Assembly: GCA_035533015.1 (NCBI GenBank)
Contig: DATLUQ010000035.1
Coordinates: forward strand, 1 to 64,000
Direction: 5' to 3'
Length of the DNA: 64,000 nucleotides
Source of the DNA: Gemmatimonadaceae bacterium
GTDB lineage: Bacteria; Gemmatimonadota; Gemmatimonadetes; Gemmatimonadales; Gemmatimonadaceae
How positions within the stretch are numbered: the stretch's first letter is position 1; each line of letters starts with the position of its first letter. The notes beneath the pieces were generated by a model that ran no database searches, was not told the origin of the DNA, and worked only from the letters and a program-made list of their open reading frames with translations. The translations under genes and the position numbers were made by a program. Positions 16,054 to 24,824 of the stretch are shown here, piece after piece.

Positions 16054-17340
16054 TCAGCGCAACGAGAAGCGCGGCCCGGTGCCCTTGAACACCAGGGCCG
16101 CCTGCGGCTTCCCGAAGTGCTTCACGATCTGGATCTGGACGAGGTCGTTGGCCGAGGGCGCGGACGGATTCACCGTCCCGCAGTCGTTTGATACGCTCAG
16201 GACGATGCACAGGTTGCTGTCGGTCCCGCCTACCTGGCCGCTCGGGTAGTTCCAGAACTCCGCGTTCAGGTCCGACACGCTGGCAAAGCTATCGACCACG
16301 GAATAGCCACCAGCGAGCAAGCCCGGGTAGCCCAGCTTTCCGGTGGCGTTATCGCGCTCTCCGAACAACATGACGTTCCGTTGCATCGCGGGAGGGATGC
16401 TGCCCTCGTTCACAACAACGGCGTACGTACCCCGCCACAGCGGCGCCATGACGTTCGTGATCGTGTTCACCCACCCCTGTAAGACTGCATTGTTCATCGG
16501 CCAGAAGGTCGATGACGCTCCCGTGGTGCCCGGCTGCGTCGTGATGTACGCGTAGATGGTGTCGTCCGGGATGACGTCGAGGCCCTTGCCCGGTTCATCG
16601 TACCGCTCGAGGAAGAACGCCTTGTTCCAGGCGGAGTCGGTCGTGTCGATGAGCCGGATCTTCCCACCCACGATGTCGTGGTCGATCGTCACCGTCCGGG
16701 TCGGCTGCGCCGGGAAGACGACCAGGACGCTGTCGTCGTCGTATCCCGGCAGTTCGTACTTCGCGGCGGGTTCGGCGTTGGGGTTGGTCGCGATCCCGAA
16801 CTTGTGGGGCCCCGCGGTCACGCGCCCGCGAATCACCCCGTTCACTTCCGGGTACGCGACGCCGTCAATGATCGCCGCCGTTCCCGGCATCAGTTTGGTC
16901 TCCTGCAGGGCTGAGTACGCCGTGAAGTCAAACGCGTAGGTGATCGGGGCTGCCGTGAAAGGCGTGCCGCTGCTGGCAACAGGGCTCGTCGATGCCCGCG
17001 TGCCGAAGGCGGCCACGGTCGCCGTGTGAGCACCCGCGGCGGCCGTGGTGTAGGTCACGGAACCCGCGGGGCCCGCCACGACGCCAACCCGGGCACCGTC
17101 GATGCGGAACACGAGGGAGTCCACGGTGGCGGGCGCGCTCGCGGTGGCCAGGCCGCTCAGCGTCACCACCGCGCCGACGGTGACGGACTCGGGCGCGACC
17201 GTGGGGGCCGCGATGGTGAGCGACCCGGTGGCCGGCGGCGCGGGCGTGCTGTCGCCCGGCGACGTCGCGGAGCCGCCGCAGGCGGCCAGGGCGACGGCGA
17301 GCAACGGGCCCATCACGCGAGGCGCGCGGCGGCGTGGCAT
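16054..17340 (-). CDS. Lipoprotein with N-terminal Ig-like region, unknown function
   Basis: The product is 428 residues from ATG 17340, which puts the lipobox cysteine (LAVALAACGGS) at residue 21; the frame is open further upstream with ATG at 17361 as alternative. After a Ser/Thr/Pro-rich linker, residues about 40-125 look like an Ig-like beta-sandwich (SLTIAAPTVAPESVTVGAVVTLSG). The rest (130-428) is acidic and aromatic, without a recognised catalytic motif. The protein should be anchored to the outer or inner membrane and face the periplasm or outside. Confidence 0.7.
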   Translation of the reverse strand: MPRRRAPRVMGPLLAVALAACGGSATSPGDSTPAPPATGSLTIAAPTVAPESVTVGAVVTLSGLATASAPATVDSLVFRIDGARVGVVAGPAGSVTYTTAAAGAHTATVAAFGTRASTSPVASSGTPFTAAPITYAFDFTAYSALQETKLMPGTAAIIDGVAYPEVNGVIRGRVTAGPHKFGIATNPNAEPAAKYELPGYDDDSVLVVFPAQPTRTVTIDHDIVGGKIRLIDTTDSAWNKAFFLERYDEPGKGLDVIPDDTIYAYITTQPGTTGASSTFWPMNNAVLQGWVNTITNVMAPLWRGTYAVVVNEGSIPPAMQRNVMLFGERDNATGKLGYPGLLAGGYSVVDSFASVSDLNAEFWNYPSGQVGGTDSNLCIVLSVSNDCGTVNPSAPSANDLVQIQIVKHFGKPQAALVFKGTGPRFSLR

Positions 17341-18046
17341 GAGCAGTGAGGCGACGGGCATGATGACGGGGCGGTTGGTGTGGCGGCAGTCCATGAGCAG
17401 CCGTCGATCCGCGCCCCGACACACTCCTCGGGGCCGTGGGAAACGTGACGCCTGGGTCCAGCGATGGCAATCGGCGATCGCCCGATGCCGCGCATCAGGA
17501 ATGACTCAAGGCGTGGATTGGCCTCGGACGGGGGCCCCGCCCGCGGGATAGGTCTTCCCGGCCGGGGTTCGGACTCGCGCCCCGGCCCCGGTAGAGTCGG
17601 GCATGTCTCGTGCCCTTGATATTGCCCGGCAAAGTCCGATCCCGAGTCTTTCAGCGGCCGCCGATCAATCGGGGACGCCCGGCGGCGAGGGGGCGGTGCA
17701 GCTGGGTATGCTCGGGCGTCCGGCCCGTTCCCACCCTGTGGCCGGTGCAATGGCCGCCTCGCCCCCACCGCTGGGGGCCCCCACTACTCAACGGCCAGCG
17801 TGCACACATATGCTGTCCGCTGTAGACCTCTCGAACCCCCCTCGTCCTCTGGCAATTCCGGTTGCAGCGGATCCCGCCTCGGCGGATTCCGTCCCCCCGC
17901 CGGCCCGGCCTCGGGCGACCCCGATGGCCATCCTCCAACGCGGACTCGGTCGCGCAGGTGAAGGGCGTGCGCCCCGACCTGCCCGTCCGCCCCGCATTGG
18001 ATCGTGGGCCGAATCGGGTACGGTGGATGAACACCTCCCTCGCCAC
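17341..18046. other. Long intergenic region before the recombination module
   Basis: About 700 bases without a credible gene; the open frames here are low-complexity Pro/Arg/Ala strings typical of non-coding GC-rich DNA. I looked for a second copy of the tRNA-Ile 3' end found at 19868 and did not see it. The excisionase promoter should lie near the right end. Confidence 0.4.
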
Positions 18047-18337
18047 ATGTCAGATCAAGACTTCCCCCGCCGACTGCTGCCGCAGCACTGGACGCCGCCC
18101 CTGAAGGGCGGCGTCCTGGCCGGGCTTGGTCCGAAAGAGTCTTGGCCTGCGCTGCTCACCCTCAAGCAAGCCGCCGCCTACCTGAACGTCTCGGAGACGT
18201 GGGTGGAGGAGTCCGGGATCCCGCAGGTGCAGATCCCGACCACGGGCAAGAGCGATCGCAAGATGCGCCGGTATCGCGTCGAAGATCTGGACCGCTACAT
18301 GGAGGCGCACCTGTGTCGCGATCCACGGATCAAGTGA
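18047..18337 (+). CDS. Excisionase-like helix-turn-helix protein
   Basis: The product is 96 residues if started at ATG 18047; the open frame reaches further upstream without conserved content. Residues about 41-90 form a MerR/excisionase-type winged helix: LLTLKQAAAYLNVSETWV, then a basic wing and YRVEDLDRYMEAH. Such proteins bend att DNA and favour excision. It overlaps the recombinase start by four bases (GTGA), so the two are translated together. No strong ribosome binding site precedes the ATG, so the start is uncertain. Confidence 0.72.
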   Translation: MSDQDFPRRLLPQHWTPPLKGGVLAGLGPKESWPALLTLKQAAAYLNVSETWVEESGIPQVQIPTTGKSDRKMRRYRVEDLDRYMEAHLCRDPRIK

Positions 18338-19815
18338 GTCGGGATCCATCGTCGCGGGCGGAGGGGACCGCCGACACTGCGGCGCCCGAGCCGCGCGTCG
18401 GCAGTCGCGACCTTCCTGCCAACATCGTGCGGGTGAAACGGTCGCCCTTCCTCTATCTCTATGTCCCGACCAGTTCGGGCAGTCGACGCCGCATCGGCAC
18501 GCGCATCCCGGATGATGTGCGCGGCCGCAAGCTCGCGCAGGCGGTGCTGCATCGTCTCGAGGAACTGCAACGCGACGCAACCCGTCGGCGTGCGTTGGAC
18601 CTTCTCCATGACCGGAAGATCGGTCTCTTTCCCGACGATCGCCGGTGGCCGGATCGTCCGGGGCTCAACGATGTGCTCGCCGGGCGAGGACCCGCCGGGG
18701 TGGACGAACTGCTCGCGAAGATCGATGCCGACGAGTGTGACATTGACCTGGCGCTCCTGATCGCGGAATTCGCGGCGGACCCGGTCTCGCTGCATACGCG
18801 GAAGCGCGGGCAGGTGATGAAGAGCGATGCACGTGCGAACGACGCTGCGCACGTCTCGGCGGTGCTCGACTGGTGCGCACTCGACGAGTCTCAGGGCGCG
18901 GAGGGATGGGCCACCCTCGCGGCCATCGAGGACCCCAAGGCGTGCGCCGCGGAGTACCGGGTCCGCATCAAGACGCTGCCGCCGGTCCGGCGCCTGTCGC
19001 TGCTGACGACCGACCGTGTCCGCCGCTACCTCGATGGCGTGCTCGCGCGCGAGCGCGCGAAAAAGCCGGGCCACGACACCGCCGGCCGCGCGGCTCGCCG
19101 CAAGCACCAGCTCGCGATCCGGACGTTCGCGCGCTGGCTGGCCGTTCGAAAGGGTCTGCAATGGGTGGTGGATCCAACCGTGGACGTGATTCTCGAAACG
19201 ACGCCGGCCGGTCGTGTGCTGCACCTGGAGCGCTGGGAGATTGAGCTCCTTGCCGCCACCCTGGACGAGTTGGCCCCTCCCCACGGGGATTTCTGCCGGA
19301 TCCAACACGGCACGGGTCTCGATACGAGCGATGTGGCGCGGCTCCAGGTGCGTGATGTCGATCTGACCGAGCGTCGGATTCGTGGCCTGTCGGGCAAGAC
19401 GTTCAATCGGCGGCGTCGCGTACTCGTCCTCGACTGGGCCTGGTCCGCCGTCGAGCGGCGGGTTGCCAACAAGCGGCCGACGGACCGGCTCTTCGAGGGC
19501 CTGCCCCCCGACCGGCATGCCCACTCCAAGGCGATGCAGACGGTTCGCGTGCACCTCGTGGGCCTGGGTCATCTCCAGTTTGCGCTGTACCAGGCCCGCG
19601 ACGCGCGGCACTCGGTCGCCGTGATGATGCTGGCTGCCGGGGTGCCCGTGAAGGCGGTGGCCCGTCAACTGGGGCACGACCCGGCGACGCTGCTCCGGAC
19701 GTATGCGGAGTGGGTTCCCGACGCGGCCGACGAGGCGCTCTGGCGCGAGATGATCGCCGCGCGCGACGAGCGGAAGAAGGCGGAAGCGCACGGGCAGGTG
19801 GCGACGACCGACTAG
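18334..19815 (+). CDS. Tyrosine recombinase / phage-type integrase
   Basis: The product is 493 residues when started at the GTG that overlaps the excisionase stop as GTGA. The C-terminal catalytic domain shows RDARHS (Arg425, His426), LGHDPATLLRTYAEW with His448 and nucleophile Tyr457. Two usual residues are altered: the first arginine motif reads HGTGLDTSDVARL, with Asp330 where TGLR is expected, and box II begins with Arg422 rather than His. The enzyme may be a divergent family or impaired. The gene ends 52 bases before a 3' fragment of tRNA-Ile, the classic position for an island integrase beside its attachment site. Confidence 0.85.
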   Translation: MSRDPSSRAEGTADTAAPEPRVGSRDLPANIVRVKRSPFLYLYVPTSSGSRRRIGTRIPDDVRGRKLAQAVLHRLEELQRDATRRRALDLLHDRKIGLFPDDRRWPDRPGLNDVLAGRGPAGVDELLAKIDADECDIDLALLIAEFAADPVSLHTRKRGQVMKSDARANDAAHVSAVLDWCALDESQGAEGWATLAAIEDPKACAAEYRVRIKTLPPVRRLSLLTTDRVRRYLDGVLARERAKKPGHDTAGRAARRKHQLAIRTFARWLAVRKGLQWVVDPTVDVILETTPAGRVLHLERWEIELLAATLDELAPPHGDFCRIQHGTGLDTSDVARLQVRDVDLTERRIRGLSGKTFNRRRRVLVLDWAWSAVERRVANKRPTDRLFEGLPPDRHAHSKAMQTVRVHLVGLGHLQFALYQARDARHSVAVMMLAAGVPVKAVARQLGHDPATLLRTYAEWVPDAADEALWREMIAARDERKKAEAHGQVATTD

Positions 19816-19867
19816 CAACTGTTCAGCAACTCGCCCGTAAGTTGTTGATTTTCCGTGCTCAAACCAT

Positions 19868-19912
19868 CCCTGATAAGCGTGAGGTCAGAGGTTCAACTCC
19901 TCTCAGGCCCAC
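19868..19912 (+). other. Attachment site: 3' part of tRNA-Ile(GAU)
   Basis: The sequence carries the anticodon loop CTGATAA, the 3' anticodon strand GCGTG, the T arm AGAGG-TTCAACT-CCTCT and the acceptor strand CAGGCCCA of a tRNA-Ile(GAU). The bases before it (AACCATC) cannot pair with GCGTG and no 5' acceptor or D arm exists upstream, so this is a fragment. Together with the recombinase ending 52 bases upstream it marks the right end (attR) of an integrated element. The restored tRNA should be at the left end, outside this window. Confidence 0.78.
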
Positions 19913-19926
19913 TCCCTGCGAACATC

Positions 19927-19964
19927 AAGCCCCGCTGCGACTTCCAGCGTCGAGCGGGGCTTTC
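19927..19964 (+). terminator. Rho-independent terminator behind the tRNA fragment
   Basis: An inverted repeat AAGCCCCGCT (19927-19936) and AGCGGGGCTT (19953-19962) with T residues following forms a strong hairpin. It fits the original terminator of the tRNA-Ile gene. Confidence 0.75.
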
Positions 19965-20152
19965 GCACACTCCGGCACTGCACATACCGCGCGGTCCCGA
20001 CCGACTCGCCCGGGCTCGTGCCGCGCGGACGCGAATGTCGCCCTCATCGATTGCCGCTCCCGCTCGGTTCGCGCAGCTTACGCGGGTGGCGCCGCGCCAC
20101 GCCGTTCCATACTCCCCCCGGCGCATCTGACGGCCGACACCGCGACCATCCA

Positions 20153-20902
20153 ATGAGCAAACCCCAACCTCCGGTTCCCTGTCCCAACTGCGGCGCGCCC
20201 ACGACGGGCAAGTTCTGCACGCTGTGCGGCGAGGCGATGCCCGCCGCGGTGCCGGCCGCGCCCAGCGCCGCACGGACCGGTGCTGCTCCGGGCCCGGTGC
20301 ACCACTCGCGCAGCCGGATGTGGACGGCGCTCTCACTGCTCGCCTTTCTGGCGCTGGCGCTCTACGTGGCCGGCCGGTCGATGACGGCGGGGCCGCCGGC
20401 GCCCCCGGGGGGCGGCGGCATGGGGGCCGGTCCCACGGGCGGCGGAGCGGCCGGCGCCGCGCCCGACATCAGCCAGATGTCGCCGGCCGAGCGTGCGCAG
20501 CGGCTGCACGACCTCGTGATCCGCGCGTATGGGGAACACGCCATGGACACGGTGCAGCGGTTCTCGCCAATGGCCATCGCGGCATATCAGATGTTGGATA
20601 CCATGACCCTGTCGCAGCGCTACGATCTGGGACGGGTCGCGCTGGCGGCGGGGCGCACGGCGCTGGCCGCCGCCCAGGCCGACACGATTCTGGCCCGGCA
20701 CCGCAACGACCCGCTCGGGCTGGTGCTGGCGCTCGAGGCGGCGCGCTCGGGCAACGACGCGGCCGCCGAACGGCGGTTCTTGGCGCGGCTGCGGAGCGCG
20801 GCGCCGGACGGAGCCGCGTCGGTGGCGGGCACGGAATACGCGCCGTATCGGAGTGACATCGACGCGGCGCTCGGCGCGGGCGGTTCGAACCCCCAACGCT
20901 GA
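20153..20902 (+). CDS. Zinc-ribbon membrane protein with helical C-terminal domain
   Basis: The product is 249 residues from ATG 20153. Residues 9-25 hold a zinc ribbon (CPNCG...CTLCG), followed by a Pro/Ala linker, one membrane span at about 60-77, a Gly/Pro-rich linker and a helical domain from about 100 to 235 resembling TPR-like repeats (ALAAAQADTILARHRNDPLGLVLALEAA). The N-terminus is probably cytoplasmic. Gemmatimonadota encode many such small zinc-ribbon proteins, but I cannot name a function. It is the first gene to the right of the attachment site. Confidence 0.65.
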   Translation: MSKPQPPVPCPNCGAPTTGKFCTLCGEAMPAAVPAAPSAARTGAAPGPVHHSRSRMWTALSLLAFLALALYVAGRSMTAGPPAPPGGGGMGAGPTGGGAAGAAPDISQMSPAERAQRLHDLVIRAYGEHAMDTVQRFSPMAIAAYQMLDTMTLSQRYDLGRVALAAGRTALAAAQADTILARHRNDPLGLVLALEAARSGNDAAAERRFLARLRSAAPDGAASVAGTEYAPYRSDIDAALGAGGSNPQR

Positions 20903-20993
20903 GACGGCGGCCGCACCGCCCGGTTCCGCCGGGCGCTCGTGGCCGCGCCCGCAGTCCCCCGTAGCGCGATGCACGTTCAATCGGAGGAGCGAC

Positions 20994-21467
20994 ATGTTCA
21001 AGAGCAACGCGGTGCGAAGCTGCGTCGAACTCCACGAGATCGAGATGCGACGGTTCCATGACACGTGGCTCGCCTTTCGTGCTTCCGGCGCGCCACTGCC
21101 GGCGACGGACGATCCGTCCTACCAGTCGAACGAGCACCTCGCCGGGCACGTGTTGCGTTCGTCCCGCAACTACCTGACCTGGATCGGCGAGTGCGTGAAG
21201 CGACAGGTCACCGACCTCGATTCGGAAACGGACCGCGTGGCGATCGCTGGCCGAAGCGCTGCATTCTTGGAAGAGATCCTCGCCGGCTGGCGCCGCCATC
21301 TTGCGTTGCTCGAAGATCGCGAACTCGCCCCGGTCACCTACAAGTCCCGCTGGGGCGAGGACTACAACATCGAGCAGATGCTGGAGCACGCGGTCGTGCA
21401 TCCGATGCGGCACCGCATCCAGCTCGAGCGGCTGGAGGCTGGCGGCGCTGCCCGGGATGAGAGGTGA
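20994..21467 (+). CDS. DinB-like four-helix protein
   Basis: The product is 157 residues from ATG 20994, with GGAGGA about 8 bases before it. It matches the DinB/YfiT-like four-helix bundle: NEHLAGHVLRSSRNYLTWI in the second helix and EHAVVHPMRHRIQLERL near the end, supplying histidines in the positions where this superfamily binds a divalent metal. Family members act as thiol transferases or damage-induced proteins of unknown role; no specific substrate can be given here. It is a single gene, followed by the multicopper-oxidase relic on the other strand. Confidence 0.75.
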   Translation: MFKSNAVRSCVELHEIEMRRFHDTWLAFRASGAPLPATDDPSYQSNEHLAGHVLRSSRNYLTWIGECVKRQVTDLDSETDRVAIAGRSAAFLEEILAGWRRHLALLEDRELAPVTYKSRWGEDYNIEQMLEHAVVHPMRHRIQLERLEAGGAARDER

Positions 21468-21599
21468 GGTGGAGGAGGCTGGATGGTCGGCGCGACCGGC
21501 CAGAGCGTTCCTTGATCGAAGGGGCCGTCTCACGCAGATGCTGGCTGCCCGGCGGCCAGCCTGCCGCTGGGCCCGGGTCCCCAAAGCGGAACACGACTC

Positions 21600-21836
21600 T
21601 CTGATGGTATCGCCCACCTGCGCGTGGATGATCGGGCCGAGGATACCCAGATATTGCTGATCCGCCGGCCGTGGCATGAGATGCATGAAGGTCGCGTCGG
21701 TATACTCGCGATAGACGGGCTTCAGATACTTGCTGCCAACGCGGTGTGGGTCGCTGACGGTGAACACGATCGCCGTCTTGTCGAACGGTTGGCCGGTCAC
21801 CATGTTCATGCCCTCCCACCTCCGCAACGCCGAGAT
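21600..21836 (-). pseudogene. Fragment of a multicopper oxidase (ceruloplasmin-like N-terminus)
   Basis: About 75 codons on the minus strand read like the first cupredoxin domain of multicopper oxidases: EGMNMVTGQPF, then GSKYLKPVYREYTDATF and YLGILGPIIHAQVGDTIRE. After the VGDTIR segment the frame no longer matches; the next residues that would give VVF and the copper-binding HxH are shifted or absent. No copper ligands remain. It is therefore a truncated and probably frameshifted relic, ending where the GH89 gene begins on the other strand. Confidence 0.6.
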
Positions 21837-21841
21837 CGTCC

Positions 21842-24097
21842 ATGACGCCCGGTGGTCGCACCGCCCGACTCGCTGTTCTGGCCGTTGCCCTGGCCGCCGC
21901 GCTGGCCGCGCCGGCCGGCGGGCAGACCTCCCACTCCGTTGACCTCGCCGCCGCACGAGCGCTTGTCGCCCGCGTGGTTCCCGCGAACGCCTCGGACATC
22001 GACGTCGCCGCCATTCCCGACAGCGCGGGCCACGACGTGTTCGAGGTCCAGAGCCAGGGCGGCAAGCTGGTGCTCCGCGGCTCGTCGGGCGTGGCCATCG
22101 CGTCGGCGCTCGACTGGTACCTGGAGCACGTGGCGGGAGTGAACGCCTCGCTTCCGCTCACGCCCATCACGCTCCGCACGCCGCTGCCCCGCGTGCAGAC
22201 CCCGGTGCGCATCACCACGCCGTACACCGTCCGCTACTTCTTCAATTATTGCACGTTCTCATATTCCATGGCGTGGTGGAACTGGACCGACTGGCAGCCG
22301 ATGATCGACTGGATGGCGCTCAAAGGCATCAACGCGCCGCTCGCGGTCACGGGGCAGGAAGGCGTGTGGCGCCTGGTGCTCCACGACTTCGGATTCACCT
22401 CCAAGCAGATCGGGGACTTCCTGGTGGGCCCGGCGTATCTCCCCTGGGGGTGGATGGCCAACATCGACGGCCTCGGCGGACCGCTTCCCGACAGCTGGAT
22501 CGACGGCCACATCGCGCTCGAACGCCAGATCCTCTCCCGGGAGCGCTCGCTGGGCATGACGCCGGTGCTGCAGGGCTTCACGGGGCACGTGCCCAAGTCC
22601 ATCACGCAGGTCTTTCCGGGCGTGGCCATCCACCAGACGGGCGACTGGTCGGCGGGATTTCCCGGCACCTGGTTTCTGGACCCGCACGACTCGCTCTTCC
22701 AGCGATTCGGGCGGCAATTCATCAAGCGACAGACGGAACTGTTCGGGACCGACCATCTCTACGCCGCCGATCCGTTCAACGAGATCAACCCACCCACGAA
22801 CGACTCGACGTTCATCGCCGGCATGGGAAGTGCCATCTACGCGGGCATGCACTCCGCCGACTCCAGCGCCACGTGGGTGATCCAGGCCTGGTTCCTGGTG
22901 AACGATGCGAAGTTCTGGCAGGCGCCGCAGGCCGAGGCGCTCCTGGGCGCGGTGCCCAACGACCGGATGCTGGTGCTGGACCTGTGGGGCGACCGCGTGC
23001 CCGCATGGAAGGTGCGCGATGCCTTCTACGGCAAGCCGTGGATATGGAATGTGCTATATAACTTCGGCGGCAAGACCAGCCTGAACGGCGACCTGCCGCA
23101 GATCGCCGCCAACCTCGACAGCGCCATCCGGAGCCCCGCCAAGGGGCGGCTGGAAGGGCTCGGGATGACGATGGAGGGATTGGGCACCAACCCGATCGTC
23201 CCGGATTTCGTGATGGATCAGGTGTGGCGCGACAGCGTGCCGAACGTGACCACGTGGACCCGCGGCTACGTGACTCGTCGCTATGGCCGGTTCGATGCCT
23301 CGGCGTGGAGCGCGTGGCAACTGCTGCTCGCCACCGCGTTCAAATCCGCGGCGCAGACGGGGAACTTCCTTGCCGAGCGTCCGCAGTTCTATATGAAGGG
23401 GCGGTCGTACCGAACCGAGCCCATCGCGCCGTACGACGACCGGATCCTGGCCAACGCGCTGGATTCGCTGCTCGCCGCGGCGCCGGTGCTCGGCGCCAAC
23501 GATGCCTACCGCTACGACGTGGTGAATCTGACCCGGCAGGTGCTTGGCCAGCTGGGGCTGCCGCTCGTGAACAAGGTGCAGGCCGCCTACGGCCACAAGG
23601 ATCGCGCTGCACTGCTCGCGGCGGAGGGGCAGGTGGAGGCGCTGCTGACGGACCTCGACACCCTGGTGGGAACGCGGCGTGAGTTCCTGCTCGGCCGGTG
23701 GATTGCCGACGCCAGGCGCTGGGGGACGAACGACGCGGAGCGTCGCCTGTACGAGTGGAATGCGCGCAACATCATCACGCTGTGGGGCACCAAGTGCACC
23801 GAGGGTGAGAACGACGACCTGAACCTCTACGCCTACAAGGAGTGGGAGGGCATGTTCACCTCTTACTTCTTGCCGCGGTGGGAGGCGTTCTTCGCGCAGC
23901 TCAACTCGTCGTTCGACGGCGGTACCGCGTTCGACCGGAAGCCGTTCGCCGAGGTGTCGTGCGAGTGGGAGCAGCTGTGGTCGCGCGATACGACGCCGTT
24001 TCGCACGCAGCCGGTGGGCGATCCGGTAGCGACGGCCCAGCGGCTCGTGGGCAAGTGGCGGGGGGAGTTGGCGGGCGATTTCGAGGGATCGCCCTGA
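21842..24097 (+). CDS. Secreted alpha-N-acetylglucosaminidase, GH89 (NAGLU-like)
   Basis: The product is 751 residues with a signal peptide (cleavage near APAGGQ, residue about 28). It follows the GH89 layout: small N-terminal alpha/beta domain (about 35-110), the catalytic barrel beginning VRYFFNYCTFSYSMAWWNW and TGQEGVWR, and a C-terminal helical domain from about 470. The two catalytic glutamates are visible: Glu314 in DPFNEINPP and Glu445 in MTMEGLGTNP, close to the positions in human NAGLU. It would hydrolyse terminal alpha-linked N-acetylglucosamine from glycans outside the cytoplasm. It shares the region with a secreted GH78 rhamnosidase. Confidence 0.95.
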   Translation: MTPGGRTARLAVLAVALAAALAAPAGGQTSHSVDLAAARALVARVVPANASDIDVAAIPDSAGHDVFEVQSQGGKLVLRGSSGVAIASALDWYLEHVAGVNASLPLTPITLRTPLPRVQTPVRITTPYTVRYFFNYCTFSYSMAWWNWTDWQPMIDWMALKGINAPLAVTGQEGVWRLVLHDFGFTSKQIGDFLVGPAYLPWGWMANIDGLGGPLPDSWIDGHIALERQILSRERSLGMTPVLQGFTGHVPKSITQVFPGVAIHQTGDWSAGFPGTWFLDPHDSLFQRFGRQFIKRQTELFGTDHLYAADPFNEINPPTNDSTFIAGMGSAIYAGMHSADSSATWVIQAWFLVNDAKFWQAPQAEALLGAVPNDRMLVLDLWGDRVPAWKVRDAFYGKPWIWNVLYNFGGKTSLNGDLPQIAANLDSAIRSPAKGRLEGLGMTMEGLGTNPIVPDFVMDQVWRDSVPNVTTWTRGYVTRRYGRFDASAWSAWQLLLATAFKSAAQTGNFLAERPQFYMKGRSYRTEPIAPYDDRILANALDSLLAAAPVLGANDAYRYDVVNLTRQVLGQLGLPLVNKVQAAYGHKDRAALLAAEGQVEALLTDLDTLVGTRREFLLGRWIADARRWGTNDAERRLYEWNARNIITLWGTKCTEGENDDLNLYAYKEWEGMFTSYFLPRWEAFFAQLNSSFDGGTAFDRKPFAEVSCEWEQLWSRDTTPFRTQPVGDPVATAQRLVGKWRGELAGDFEGSP

Positions 24098-24312
24098 GCC
24101 CCAGCTCCCCCGTCTATTGACTCGCCTTCCGGCGTAATGGGGACCGGTGCCCCCACGACCTCCCTGCCGATCTCTCTTGTTGCTGCTCGATCCGCACCGC
24201 GGCTGCTGGGACCTCTCGCTCATTGCGCATACGCCGACTTCGAGAATCGGCCCTGCCGATCGCTTCCCGATGAAACGCACGCTCCCCGGATCTGAAGCGC
24301 TTGCCTCACTGA

Positions 24313-24648
24313 TCATCCCGCGGCGTGGATGTGCATATGGCCATCAGGCGACTGTTTGGTGTCCTGCGGGTCCACCCGTTCGAAGTCCGATGATCGCGCG
24401 GATACCAGGGCCGGGCCGCGGTCGGACATGACCTTGGTCACGAAGCGCTGCGATTCGGATACGCGCTCGATCTCGACAGCGATCGCATCGATCGACTGTT
24501 CAAGGCGACTGAAGCGGTCGGCGACGTCGCGCTCGAACTCGCGGCTCGGGGCCGGCTTCCGGCGCCGCAACGCGAGCAATGCCATGAACCCGCAAGCACA
24601 GATCGTGCTGCAGCCAAGGGCGAGGGAAACGACTTCATTGATCCCCAT
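24313..24648 (-). CDS. Small membrane-anchored coiled-coil protein
   Basis: The product is 111 residues. Residues 5-27 form a membrane span (VVSLALGCSTICACGFMALLAL), followed by basic residues and a helical segment (36-75, FERDVADRFSRLEQSIDAIAVEIERV) with heptad spacing. The tail contains HMHIH. Small proteins of this layout, a membrane anchor plus a coiled coil, are frequent in Gemmatimonadota; function unknown. It is a single gene in opposite orientation to its neighbours. Confidence 0.6.
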   Translation of the reverse strand: MGINEVVSLALGCSTICACGFMALLALRRRKPAPSREFERDVADRFSRLEQSIDAIAVEIERVSESQRFVTKVMSDRGPALVSARSSDFERVDPQDTKQSPDGHMHIHAAG

Positions 24649-24824
24649 CAGGTCCCCCGGCGTAACAGCAGAATCGCTTCAGCGTTCAACTCATGGAGTG
24701 GATACGGCGGGATCTGGCCGGTGGTCTCTTCTGGGCCGCGGCACCGCTGCCGGACTGTAATCTTCCTGGCAGGTACGGCGAGTACGTTCGTCGTACACTC
24801 AGCGAACCCTCACCGAGACCGACC

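Noticed and set aside
18295-19818. A 507-codon open frame antisense to the recombinase
   Set aside because: Arg/His-rich shadow without domain or ribosome binding site; the recombinase motifs on the plus strand are clear.
19816-19912. A complete tRNA-Ile
   Set aside because: There is no 5' acceptor strand, D arm or matching 5' anticodon strand in the 40 bases before the anticodon loop.
20469-21956. A 495-codon open frame on the minus strand
   Set aside because: Except for the multicopper-oxidase-like part (21600-21836) it is the shadow of the DinB-like and zinc-ribbon genes, with Arg/Pro-rich low-complexity translation.
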